The position numbers and the translations under genes are program-made. Below, one piece after another: positions 48,153-60,500 of a stretch of DNA of 64,000 bases (positions are counted from its first letter, which is position 1; every line of letters starts with the position of its first letter). Source of the DNA: Atrichornis clamosus (Eukaryota > Chordata > Aves > Passeriformes > Menuridae); contig WBMZ01011906.1 of the NCBI GenBank assembly GCA_013400975.1, forward strand, positions 55,698 through 119,697, given 5' to 3'. The notes beneath the pieces were generated by a model. The model saw only the letters and a program-made list of their open reading frames with translations, had not been told where the DNA came from and ran no database searches.

Positions 48153-51100
48153 ACCGAGGGAGGGTGTTCCCCGATGCCTCCCCACCGAGTAAGGCACAGG
48201 TGGGACACAACACGGAACAATCGCATCGGAGAGCTGGGAGACCCCCCGTGCCAGCACACAGCTGACAAGTAAAGCAGGACAGCAGAAGCCAAACAAAAGT
48301 ATCAGCCCTTCCACAGAGAGATCTTTGGCCTGCTTGCTTAGCAAGGCCCATAAAGAGGGCAGCAGGGCTAGTCAGCAGCAGGTGATGAGGTTTGTAATGT
48401 TTGTTTTTACATACAAGAAGCAAATTAGGAGTTCTGCATGCAACAAATATTATCCGTCCCTAAGACGATTCCAAGTAGAATGCCTATTGCAATTGTCATT
48501 TTCAAGTGTTTTGAAAGACTTAAGTGTAGCCATACCTGTGGGGAGGAGAATACTGGGATGGGCTTGTGTTAGACAGCATTTAGCCTCACAATATTAGCAG
48601 TGTTATTGTTCAGCTGCGAAAGAACTGCATTCATATTGAAAAATCAACAAACCTTAATTGAAATAAAGCAGCAAGGTGCAGCGAGTGGAAGGAGTGGCAA
48701 GAAGATTTTAAGTCTTGCATTTCTGCTGAATTTTATCACTGAGCTTTAAAGCACTTTAGAAAAACAGATGGAAGGATAATTACTGTTTCTTTTGGTTTCT
48801 GAAATCCTTTGATAAAAGGCATAAGGTGAATTTGGTAATAGCTGAAATAATTTTCAGCTAAAACCATTCTGCAATTTAACAACAGCGATTGTTGAGATTG
48901 CACAATCTCAGCTAAAGTTTGGCTGTGTCACAATGGTTTGGCAATCTGATATTTTTCTCAGGAGAGTGTGTTTATTTTTATTATTGCTCTGAAAGATTTT
49001 GTTTATGAGAAAGGTGACTATCAATGAGTGTAGAAGTATATGATCACTGGCTAAGGTCTGCAGTGATAGTCTCTAGAGTTTGCAAACAGTGTGAAAAAAT
49101 AGCTCTTTATACTATGATTCTATTTCTTCTTAATTTCAGTGGAAAGTAAGTTTAAAGCCTTGTAAGTGAGATTTACATCCTATTCATGGAATGTGCAAGT
49201 GTTCAGACACAATTATTTCTGTGATTTTAATTCAGTGGTGCTTACCCAAGCATTAATTGGTTACACTTGTTTAAGAATATAATTGTACAAGCAGCCCACT
49301 TTCACTTAGCAGTTCTTCCTCTCTTACTGAGGAATGTCTCAGTTTCTTCAGAACTGATTTGATTATATGGATAAATCAGCTGTATTTCTGTGCATGAAGA
49401 AATGATTGCGATAATGCTGATAGAAGATAGTTGTGCATCAGTTGGCAAATGTTGCAGTGTCAGTGAATGAAAGACAGTTGTGTTGTAATGAGAAGCAAAT
49501 AGTTCAGATTAATTTTTCCATTTTTCTGGACACTGAAAATGTCTCTGACTTTAAGGGAATGGTCCCTGCTACTGTTTAATCTCTCAGTTCTCTACTTTGA
49601 TTTTTAGTGGGACTTGTATCTGGCCCTTTTTATTGAATTAGTTTTATGTCATTGTATTTAATAAGTGTTATGTTACCCAAAGTTGATGTTAGAAGCCAGA
49701 ATTTTATTTTCAGATCCCATTGTCTAACATAGATAAGATTAAATTAGAAAGACTTTCCTCTTTCACAGTGAAAAATAAAAAAAAAAACAAACCAACAACA
49801 AATGTCCACTGGCTTTGTTGCTACCATTACAGCTTCTGTTGTTACACTCTTTTTTCAGGGCAAGCATCTTTTCCTGATAGCATCAGAAGAAAAAGTAAGT
49901 TCTCTTTGCAGGCAGAAGAGAAGCAATCCAGCTGACCTTACAAATCCTCTTTGTCCTGGAATGTAATTTAAAAAAGAAAAATCAGTCTCTATGCTAGAGA
50001 AAAACTCCAGATGACATTACAGAAGTTTGAGTGTCAAAGCCATCTTGCTTGCTCTGGATTTCACATAATAACTTTGAAACTATCTATTTAGAGGCCAGTT
50101 CACAGTAACTGTCACTGTTCTTAGCTGTTTAAGATTTGGAGTTGTACTATTGTCTATGTCAATATTCTTCAAATACACAGAGTTTCTGTATTATATGTAC
50201 TGTGCTTGTGATCTTACTTTTGATCCAGCACAAGGAGCTGCTTATCAGCTAGAGCTTATGACTTAAAGCACAAATAGAGAGCAATAGTGTTTATCATCCA
50301 CATTTTTTGTAACGACCCACGGAGTAAGCTACTTCTCCAAACTGCATCAGTTGCAGTTTGCAACTTGCTAAAATCCATCTGAGCAGCAAACTGCAGAGGG
50401 GGTCGACTGGGCCAAGTATGTACAGACTGATCTTGTCTATGCTTGTTGTTTATATGAAAGTAAAGTCACATATTCTGCCTGATCTTATTTTGACATTTTG
50501 TGGGGACTCAGAATAGCAAAGAGAAAGCAGAATAAAGCTCATTGGTTTCTGCAGATGAACCTGTTTGTGATGGCAAGAGGACCTTGAAGCCGTTGTAGAA
50601 TGTCCCTGGCAGCTCCTGTCCATGCTTTGCCATCACTGAAGGACTCACTTCCTCTGCTGTGCATCTTCAGGGGAGAAGCCTGTTTGTCAGCTGCCTCAGG
50701 GACTGGAGGTGCGGGTGTTGGAGTTAGCTGTGGCTAAGCCTGAGCATAAGCCTAAATAAGACTGGAAGACTGAAGATTTATGTGACTCTCAGGATGAGTA
50801 CATGAGGAACTCTGCCCAGAGTTCTGTTGTGTGTTTCTCTGGGAAGGGCTCTTTGTATTACTGAGGTGTGGGAGGAATCCTGGAATTAACTGAGCCTCTT
50901 CTGCACGGTTCTGGACATCAATACTATGGCAGCTGGATGTTTCAGCCTTGGTTAAGTCATTGAAGAAGGAAAAAGTCATAACCATGTCACTCTTTGGTGG
51001 AGTCTGATGATTCATATTAATGGGCCCCTTAGACCCCAGTGGTCTACAGGGCCATGGCAGCCCTGGGCAGCTTGTTCAACTTCTGATCTTACTGCTGTGG

Positions 51101-53984
51101 ACTCTGTCTCAGTGCTCCCCTGCAAACTGGAGCGGCAGTTTGAGAACAATGGCAGCATGCTCGTTGTGTTCCTAGTGTGTGTGCTCCACATTATCCTGTT
51201 TCCTAGACTTATCTCAGAGTAGGAAGAGAGCTTTAAATAAGTATAGGTAGACCAAGAAGTGTTTACCTACTCGGAGGTCCTTCTTCCCATGCACTTTGCA
51301 ACATCCTCCAACAAATATGTCTCTGCCTCTGGTGAGCACAAGGAGGCTATTTCTACAGATACCCAGACTCCTGGAAGCTGTGAGGGATGTTGGTGACTTG
51401 GGAAACCCTCCTTGAAGCAAGGCTAGTGTTTTGCTATGGTCCTTGTGTCCAAGGCCTGCCCTGCATGGGCAAACAGTCTGTCTCAGCCTTTTGTCCTTTC
51501 ACATCCTTGCTGTGAAGGAGGGCAGGCTTTCTTGTACACCTTTCAAGACTCATGTCCTGCTCTTGGAGCAGGTTGTCCGTGAACTGGGAAATCGATGACA
51601 TGGTGGCCACAACTGTAAGGGGACAATGCTGGAGTGGATGTCTGAGTCTCTGTGAATTTTGGCACTTGAACAAAAGAGATGTAGTTGAGTATTGTAAGGA
51701 AAGTTTTGCTGGTTACTTCACCATGGTCATGTGGTGGCAGTAAAGAACATAGCAGTCCTGACTGAGCTGCCATTCACACCACCTAATAGTTGGTTTGTAT
51801 TTACAGCCTCTATCTGCCCTATTTGCAACATTTTGAAACCGTGCCCACAGTGGTTGTGGTAGAAAGTTGAGTAACTGTGTGCAAGAGTCAGCTACAAGGA
51901 GGCCAGGAGAAGTTTAAGTGCTCCAAGGGGCGAGTGAACTGCAAAGAGAGGTGCCTAGATACATATTTATTAATATATCAGTATAATCAACAGCTGTAGC
52001 AGTGACAGGCTGTGTTGCTAGGCAGAACTTCCATCTTGTCATGCTTGGCTCTTCCAGAGTTCATGACTCATACGTGACTAACCTAAAATTCCCTCCTAGA
52101 CCCAGGAGTGGCCAGGGAGACACAAGGTCTCATGTTTTCAAGTGGGTGGAAGGGTACTTGCACCAAGGGTACTGTGACTGTGTCTACCTGGGTCATACAT
52201 GCTCATGGTGAAGAACCCATGACAATGAGACATTCAGCTGCACGAGACAGGGCCTGTCATTTAAGCAGTGTTCTCATTCCACAACCTTCTTTTTCCCCTC
52301 CCTCAGCTGTAAATACCTACGTGAACACACAGGCTGGAGACAGATGAGCCTTCCAGGTTTTCTGGAGAGGTCCACACAGAGCAATAAGGCTATTGTAGTT
52401 TTGATTACAGCCAGTAAGAAGCAACTAGCTGAAGAGGTCAGGGTAAGCATTAGTTGAGACTGTCCATTACACAGCAGTGTGAGTTAGTGACCTGCAGGAC
52501 CAGAACAAGGATTACGATCAATGTGAACTCCATAAAAGTCAGTCTTCAAAGAACTTGGAGTTTGGAAACTAGCTTGGCTAACTCACTCAAACTAGAGAAA
52601 CAAACCTATAGGAAAGGAGAAAGTAAATTAGCTTTTACGTTGGTTGTTAGGGCTGAGAACAAAAGTATAACAGAAGCACGTGGGAACAAAGTCAGAAAGA
52701 CAGGAGAATGAAATGAAATGCAACTAGCAAGCAAAATAAAGCCCCCATATCACTTCAGAAGCCTATTAATTGTGTGAAGTAGAAAGTGTACTCTTAAGTG
52801 TAAAGTGAGAAAATAAAAAGGTGTCAGGAATGCAGTACCTTCTTGATTTCACTATCAAAGATCAGTAAAATAAGGAAACTAATGCACTAGCCAGGTGCAC
52901 TTTCAGTTAAAAAAGGGTAGAAGGTTTAAGTTATGTATTTTCAAATTGACCTGAAGTCTCTCTTTAACTATGTCCTAGTGTATTTAAAGTTCTTGCTAAC
53001 AGAATCCCAGGGTCAGTAATCAATGTATTTGAGAAGCTGTGGAAGTTCGGCAGGATGGTGGGAGGCTGTTAAGTGACAAGCATGGCGGAGAGAGGGAGAA
53101 GAAAAAAGACTTTATTAAGCAAATTAATTTCATTTTCTAGAAAAATATATTTGTACTTTCCTGAAAAATAACATAGGGTTGAGTATCTGGCAACATGAAA
53201 TCACATCTCAAAAATCTGATTGCCCTTACAACAGCATGACATACCTTATGGATAGAGAAGAGCTGTAGATTCAGTATGTCTTGATTTTCAGGGAACTTTT
53301 TATGTGATTCCCATAAGCAAATTAATAAAGTGTGTCAAATGTTGATCTGCAGCTAGGTGTATGCAATGCTTGTTGGAAAACCAGAGTTACAGGGTGATTT
53401 TCTATAAAAATGGAAATGTGTATCAAGTTGGATTGCACAGATTCAGAATCTGGTGACCCGGATGCGTGCTTATACGAGGGGAAATACTTATCGAATTCAC
53501 ATATGTATCAGGCCGTGAGGCAGTAGGCATACTGGAGGGCAAGGACAAAATAAAAAAAATCTTCAGTTAGAAATATGAAAAAATATGGGAAGTTAGTCAA
53601 CCAAAACAGATGCAGAGATAGGCAGGAATACTAAAGTGGTAGGGGACACTGCTTAGGTAGAAGTTCTGTACAATAGAGTCATCACAGACTGAGTATGAGT
53701 CAACCGTGGCTTGTTATTGCAAAATACATAAGCGTTCTGCTAGGTTGTGTTATGAGGATTAGCGTTTGCAAGACCTGGCAAGGAATTCTGCTTTGCAAAA
53801 CAGTTGTAAAGCTAGTTTTGAATGTTGCATGTGAAGAAGGATTGTGGACCACCTAAAGAGCAATGTCAAGGGACCTACAGGAAATAGTGAAGTATTTCAG
53901 ATTGGTTAATTAGGGAAGAATAAGAGTAGGAGCTGCAAGTAAATGAGAAGTTACTGATGAGATGAGAGTAACTTCTTTTCTATG
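48153..53984. other. Gene-poor flank right of the ABHD5 promoter
   Basis: AT-rich sequence without a recognised exon, apart from the palindrome cluster described separately. By mammalian synteny it could be the first intron of ANO10 on the plus strand. No ANO10 coding exon is visible. Confidence 0.45.
48841..48945. repeat. Nested inverted repeats
   Basis: Perfect stems: GCTGAAA/TTTCAGC (48841-48858), CAACA/TGTTG (48880-48894) and TGAGATTG/CAATCTCA (48893-48910, 2-base spacer). An outer pair, AAACCATT (48861-48868) and AATGGTTT (48932-48939), encloses the last two. Confidence 0.8.
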
Positions 53985-54185
53985 TCCACCAGGAGCAGAA
54001 ATTGCAACCAGGATATTTTAGGTTAAACATAAGGACAAATGTTTTTCAAGGGTGGAATACTGGAAAAAGGTTGCCAGTGGTATGGTCACAGTCTGTCATT
54101 GCCACTTTAAGAACAGGCTATGTACATATCCTTCATAAACAGAAATGTAGGAGGTGTAGTGAGGCTGTCCATGTGACTTTCTGAG
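53985..54185 (+). mobile_element. Degenerate CR1-like fragment
   Basis: The segments TTTAGGTTAAACATAAGGAC and GGGTGGAATACTGGAAAAAG followed by GTTGCC resemble the CR1 3' region in sense orientation, but are much more diverged than the adjacent copy at 54.2 kb. The boundaries are uncertain. Confidence 0.5.
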
Positions 54186-54217
54186 GACCCTTCAGACCTG
54201 TTTCCTTTGTTTTTAAT

Positions 54218-54505
54218 GTCATAGAATCACAGAATGGTTTATGATGGAAGAGACCTTTAAAGGTTGTCCAGTTCCACTGCAGTGAGCCAGGACACCTTCC
54301 ACGAGACCAGGTTGCTCAAAGCCCTGTCAACCTGAACTTGAGCACTTCTAGGGATGGGGCATCCACAGCTTCTCTAGGCAACCTGTTCCAGTGTGTCACC
54401 ACCCTCATCATAAGAAAGTTAATTCTTACATCAAATCTAAATCTACCATTTTAAAGTTTGAAACCATTGCCCATTTTCCTGTCACTGCAGGCTTTGGTAA
54501 AAAGT
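54218..54505 (-). mobile_element. CR1 LINE 3' fragment
   Basis: The plus strand reads CATAGAATCACAGAATGGTT, then AGAGACCTTTAAAGG, GATGGGGCATCCACAGC and GGCAACCTGTTCCAG. This is the reverse complement of a CR1 3' region. The 5' end is truncated near 54.5 kb. Confidence 0.92.
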
Positions 54506-57500
54506 GGATCCTGTCCACCAGTACACCCACTGTCCCTTATGTCCTGGAGCCCATGCCACTCCATTTGATACTAGTTGAAGGTTTCAAACTGAAAAATCCT
54601 CCTCACAATTCTGCTCCTAGTTAAATTAATTTACCTATGAAACACAGTGTAACTTGCCTGGTGTAATCCTGATCTCATCTTCACCCTGTTGTAAATAAAA
54701 ACATGTGCAATGTTTTGGAGGGGTTTTTTTTACATAAAACCACATATCCTTTTTTTTTGGTCCTAAAGCATATGTTGTAATACTCAACTGGTCAACAATC
54801 TTCAAGCATCTGCAATGGGTAAATAAAGGAAGCCTCCTGTGGGTATTGTACTTTATATCTGGTAACCTCTGAACATGAGAATTTCAAGTCATTACTCTTG
54901 TGAAATAATTTCTTACTGCAGGCTTTTTTGTTAAAAATATAGTTTTAGTGCCTCTCTGTGCTTGAAATACAATTAATGTTTTCAACCAGATTCATCAAAA
55001 AACTCTTAGTTTTTCAGCCATGTTGAGTCCCAGTTATTTATGTATACAACATGAGTAAAGAATAATTGCCTTTACTAATAAAATCTTTTGCTTTATGTGT
55101 ATGAAGAGAACATTGAAAGCAATATTTAAAGTTAGTCAACATGTTTTGTTGCAATGTAATTATTGTTTCTTCTTTTGACAGAAATTGTCTTTTTTTTTGT
55201 TCTCTTTTGATAGTAAATAATTAGGGTTCAATAATGCAAAAAAAGAAATAGTTGTTATTTGTACTGATTCTAGCTGGTAGAAAATAGCAATAGTAAGTAG
55301 TAGTAGAGTGGAAAATACTTTTCTCTTTGGAGTTTTGCCTTTTCAACACTTTTGTAAGGCACTGTCAAGATGAGTAAGTACTTAATCTCAGTTTAAATTA
55401 AGTTTTTTCCCTATTTTGTAGCCTTTGTTGCTGCCCAGATTCAGCCTTGTGAGTGTTTTTTTTAATTAGGGAATGCAGTGAAGGGGAACCCAGTTATGTC
55501 TATGGTGCACTGTTTTAATTTACAGGAAATGTTCACAAAGATCTGTTTCCCTGAAACGAGAAAGAATCAAACCACACAAGGCATAATGTCTGCTTACAGT
55601 TCTTTCAACTTTCTCTTGGTGACATGTAACTGCTGCTTCTCTTGCTCTGTGTGGCTTATTTTCTGTTTGTTTACTGAGTGCTGATGACAGACAGATATGC
55701 ACTGTCCTTCCTAAATATACTCAACCTTTACATTCATATTCAAACCACAGTGCTACCCTTTATACCACATATCTTAGTTCCCACCCCAGCCTTGTCATGT
55801 TTGCCTGGATTTCAGCCAGTATTTTTCACTACGTCATTTACTGATAAAAAAAGGCAAATTTAGCATCATTAGATAATTCTGTTCTGCCCCCTGTTTTTAG
55901 CAGTACCCACAGAGCCAAGTGAATGACTACTCCCAGAGACAGCAAATCTACAGGAAGAATTTATATTAAAAATGTAATACGTTTTTATGTAATCATAGTG
56001 TTCAAAGTGCTGCAGTATATGGCGGCATATATGCTGTGTTTGGTTGGGGTTTTTTTTTTCCTTTCTGGATGAAAATATGCTATCACTTCTGAGAGAAGTG
56101 GACTTTTTCTTCCACTGGTATTTCCCACAGGACCTCAGGAGAGGGCTAGCTTTGAAACTGCTGCTTCCCACACCAACAGAATGGTGCTGAACTATTGCTG
56201 TGAGAAGCAAGCACCCCCAGAGCACAGCTCCTGCTGAGTCTTGAGCTAAGTAGGAGGAAAGGACAAGTGACTCTGCTGCTCCCGGAGTCAACCCTTTCTT
56301 TTCCTGGATGCTGTGAATTTCAGTGTTCCCCCTGAGGTCCTAATTCAGCTGTCCTGCAGCTACTACCACAGCTCCATGGTCTGCCTCTGTGTTGGGCGGG
56401 GAGTGCTCATGGAGTTCAGACCTTGTCCAAAGGTGGGAAAACCTGCAATTCTGCAGTAGAAGAAATGGCTCTTGTAAGTGGCAGAGTTGGTGCATCTGAA
56501 GTCACAGAAACTCCACTATTACAAAAAATGCCATCCGTGAGAGTTCAAGGATTTAACAAGACAGTCTCTGAAATGGAGTAAAAATCTTTCAGGGAGGAAG
56601 AGAGTATAATTTTTTTCTAGCAGGTTGTAGAACAGAGTGATTCTTTCAGTGTTACCACATCTGTGACTCGAGACAGCTAGCTGTCACACCTCCAGGTAAG
56701 CTCCTTGGTGAACAAGTTCTTCAGCTGAACTGACTAGGTCCAGATGGGATGCCAACAGCAGCTGCGGTCTCACCTTTTCATTAAATCGTGTGCATGATTC
56801 TGTGTGATGCAGGAGAGCTCTGTCGTTGACCTAATTAGGATGAAAAGCAAATCATCGTGGCTGCATGCAAGACCCTGTGATGTCAGTAAAAGTTTTGCCA
56901 TTGTTTTGTACCAACGTAACACATCACGACTTCAGTCTGTCACTGCAGAGACCCAATGAACTAGAGTTCTTATCAAGCTTCTGGGATAAAACTGATCCAA
57001 AATAAAATACAGAACCAAAATCTGCTCTGAGTTATTTCATGTTTCATATGAATTTAACTCAGCTCATTATCATAGGATTTCTTTCCAGTTGCAATTGCAA
57101 CCAAATGCATATCTTTTGTCTCGTGTCTCCCAGCTTCAGGAATCTCTTAATTTCTTTTGTTTTTCTTTATGTTATTTCACTAAAGCTTCTTTATCTTTTC
57201 TGCTGAATATACATTTGATTACTAAATTTAGTGCTTCTCTTCACATGACCTATTTCTTTTGAGTCTTAGTGCTGTTGCTTAGATACGCTTCTCTCTTCTA
57301 TGTGAGAAACTTGGTTTCATCTTGCTTTTTTCTGTGCTTTGGGCAATACAAATGGATTGTTATTGAATATTTGGGGGGGGGTTAAATGTATTTGGTTTGT
57401 CTAGCACCTTGATTTCAGCAGAACTTTTTTCTTTGCTTGCAGATCTGTGGTTTTAGGTATAGTATACCCTGTGTAACATCAAACAGCTTAGTTCTTGCTT

Positions 57501-60500
57501 TTCTTTACAATTAGATATGAAAATGACACCATTATGCCAAGTAAAGGCCAATTGCTATATAACTTACGAGAATACCAATATTTAGAGATAAACAGAGAGG
57601 TATTCAATTTCCTTTTTGTAGTGCCGTAGCTGCAAGTTAACTCCTGGGACACCCTACGTGAACTCATATTTTCGTTTTAGTCATAGGATAGGGGAAGTAA
57701 GTATACAGCAGGAATAAAGTCAAGCATTTTAACTGGGACTGCAGTATTCTAACTCCTGTGTGGAGTTTTTCTTATGCCATTTTGAAAAAGGTATAGTAGG
57801 CTACAACAAGAAAAAGTTGAAGGAAGGGTGGCAGAGACTTTCAGAGGTGAAGAATAGCTACCATGTGTGAAGAAGTTAAATAGGCTAGAATTCCTGACCT
57901 AGAAGAGTGTTGATGGAAAGCAGCACAAGAAAAATCTTTAAAGCAATGGATGGTGTGGAAAGGTTAACAAGAAGCAAGCTTTCACATAAACTCACAATAC
58001 AAGAATTAGGAGCATCCTGTGAATCATAGTACAGATGAAAAAAAAATCAGACGTACTTTTTTATGTGAGAGAAATAGTGGAATGTGGTGCTGTTGAAAAC
58101 TGAGGAGCCAGAACTGTAGCAAAGGAAGTAGGCAGGGTAATGGAAGGTGTCTGTTGATTGGCCTTGAAGACAGCAGACAGAGATAAATTCCATCTCAGTC
58201 CTTTGCTCACTGATTGCTGGAAGCTGATAAAACAACAAGAAGGTTCAGAGCATGTTGCTAGATTTTTGTATGGTTTGTATTCTGGTTTATATAATGTACT
58301 GCCTGGCCTATGCTGCTGAATCTACACTGCCACTTGTAACTATGCTAATTGTATTAAACATAGCACACATATACCTCTCTATGCTACAGGCATATCTTGA
58401 TTTTGTTGTGTGGGGTGTTTCACCATGCAGAGCAATTCTGAGAAGAAAGGGGAAACTTTTAAAGTTTATTCTTGTCAAAACATTCCATATGCTTACTGGT
58501 GTGTGGCTAAGTAATCACACTGATGTGAGTGTTTATTTAACACTGTGTGTTTTCTTTGTAGGCACACCCAAAATTTCATTATGGTTTGTACTGCTGGAGA
58601 AATAATAGAAAGATGTATATATGAAGGCTACTGTAGGCTGTGTGAAAGAAAAATCAATGCTTATGCTTGCTAATCAAAATGAGAAAAATGTATGCAATCA
58701 CGTCCCTGATGGGTAACTTCTTGTGTAGAGAACTGTTGGCTTTTGAGGTTGATGCAGAACACTTATCTCTCAAGAAAAAGAATAAAGTGCCCACCTAACC
58801 AGAGAAGCAAAAAGCTAAGTAAGCTGCTTAAACATATCTGCCTAGTACCATTTTCATTGCTGTGTGGTGTATCTTTCCTGTCCTCCCACTGTTGCTTCAG
58901 AACAGTGCAGGTCTGTCTTCAGTCCTGTGGTGTATCTGCCAGCCCTCTGCAGATATCTTTGATACCCAAGGGTGTGTCAAATGGCACTAGATCATGCAGA
59001 TAACCTCTGTGAGTGGCAGCTCAAAGGTTGCCCGGGGAACTCTGGCTGACACTCCTTCAGGTAACAGAAGTGTGGAGGACACTATCCAGGGAACCGATTC
59101 CTCACCCAGATGTGTCAGAGCACTGATGTGCAGCCCCCAAAAGATAAACATTTATACTTTAGTTACATGGGCTGAACTTCGTGGAGTCAAGACAAATAAA
59201 TCACATTAAAAAATCATGTATGTGTGAGTTATGTAAGAAGAGACTCCACACTGTACTGTATGGAGTACAGTTCTGGGTACATTGATTCAATTTTTACTTG
59301 ATTTTTTACTAGATAAGTATGGAAGAAGCTTTAATAAAGGTCAGTTAAATGCCAAAGTATTGTTTCTTCTGGTCTTTTAAGGAGCTATCATTTCTTTACA
59401 ACTTTCCTCCTTATTCAGATATGTTCAAATGCAGTTGAAGTTGTCCTGTACCAAACACGTACATTTAAAATAACAAATAAATGTATATGGCTTTTGAAAT
59501 TAAAAACCCCATATTGGTAAACTACCTTTATTACTCACTGTATCCCTCAGAAAGTTGAATGATGACACCGTGAATAAAACAACAATTAAATGTTATCATC
59601 CTATGACAGACAAATAAAAAAATTTCACAAAACAACAATTACAGATCTAGATAACAAAATCAAGTAATATATAAAATAATCTGCAAAATGTCCATGAAAC
59701 AAAAATCATTAAAATAATATTACACAACTAATAATACATCTTACCATAAGAGTTCTGTATTTTTAAAATAAATGTTAATATTTCTGGCAAAACTTAAACA
59801 TGTTTTTCTTCATATTTATCATACAACATTACTTAGGTCATACAACAAAGCCCCATGAGTATATTGAGATGTCCTGAAAGACCATTTAACTAAATGGGGC
59901 ACAAATATTGTCCACTGAAGGCAAAACAGCTTTCACCTTTGAATTTAAAGTTCTCTGTGTTTGATTACATTGCTAATAATTAAGGAAAAAATCCAGTGTA
60001 TCTGGTAACTCAGTATTGCTTATTAACAGTTCCCTAAGCAAAGGATATGTAAAACCCCAGCATATTCACAACATGTCTTTCTTCTGGCTAGATGATGCTG
60101 ATATCTATAGTCTTACAGCATGCTAGGTCAGTGTTGCCAAGTGGATCATCGCCTTCAGTGTGCGGTACTGTTACTTACATGATCTAATACTGCCAGTACC
60201 TGTCTTAATTCTTAATTCTGCCATCTACCCATCTCCCTACTTTTAAGAACATTAAATGCCCAGAACATTTTAGATCAGAGAGTTTCAAACCTAGTTTAGT
60301 GTGTTTCCAGCTTCTCTGAATTGGTAAAGCTCTGCAGCTGCACACATTCTCAGCGATTTCAGAGTACACAACCATGTTAAGCTGGAACTGGCCCAGAACA
60401 GCCTGTTTTACCACTTGTTGCACAGATCCATATTTCCAGACATACGAAGATCCTCATTTCAGCAGGTCCTGCCTATCTGATGTGTGGAAAACCATGGCTC

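Noticed and set aside
46803..48344. Many long overlapping open frames on both strands (up to 295 codons)
   Set aside because: They lie in the CpG island, where high GC removes stop codons. They are Pro/Arg/Gly/Ala-rich and mutually overlapping. Only the short frame from the ABHD5 ATG at 47535 is supported.
58252..58605. Hydrophobic 117-codon plus-strand frame resembling a membrane protein
   Set aside because: T-rich codons make any frame in such DNA look hydrophobic. There are no splice sites, no recognised family and no Kozak context.
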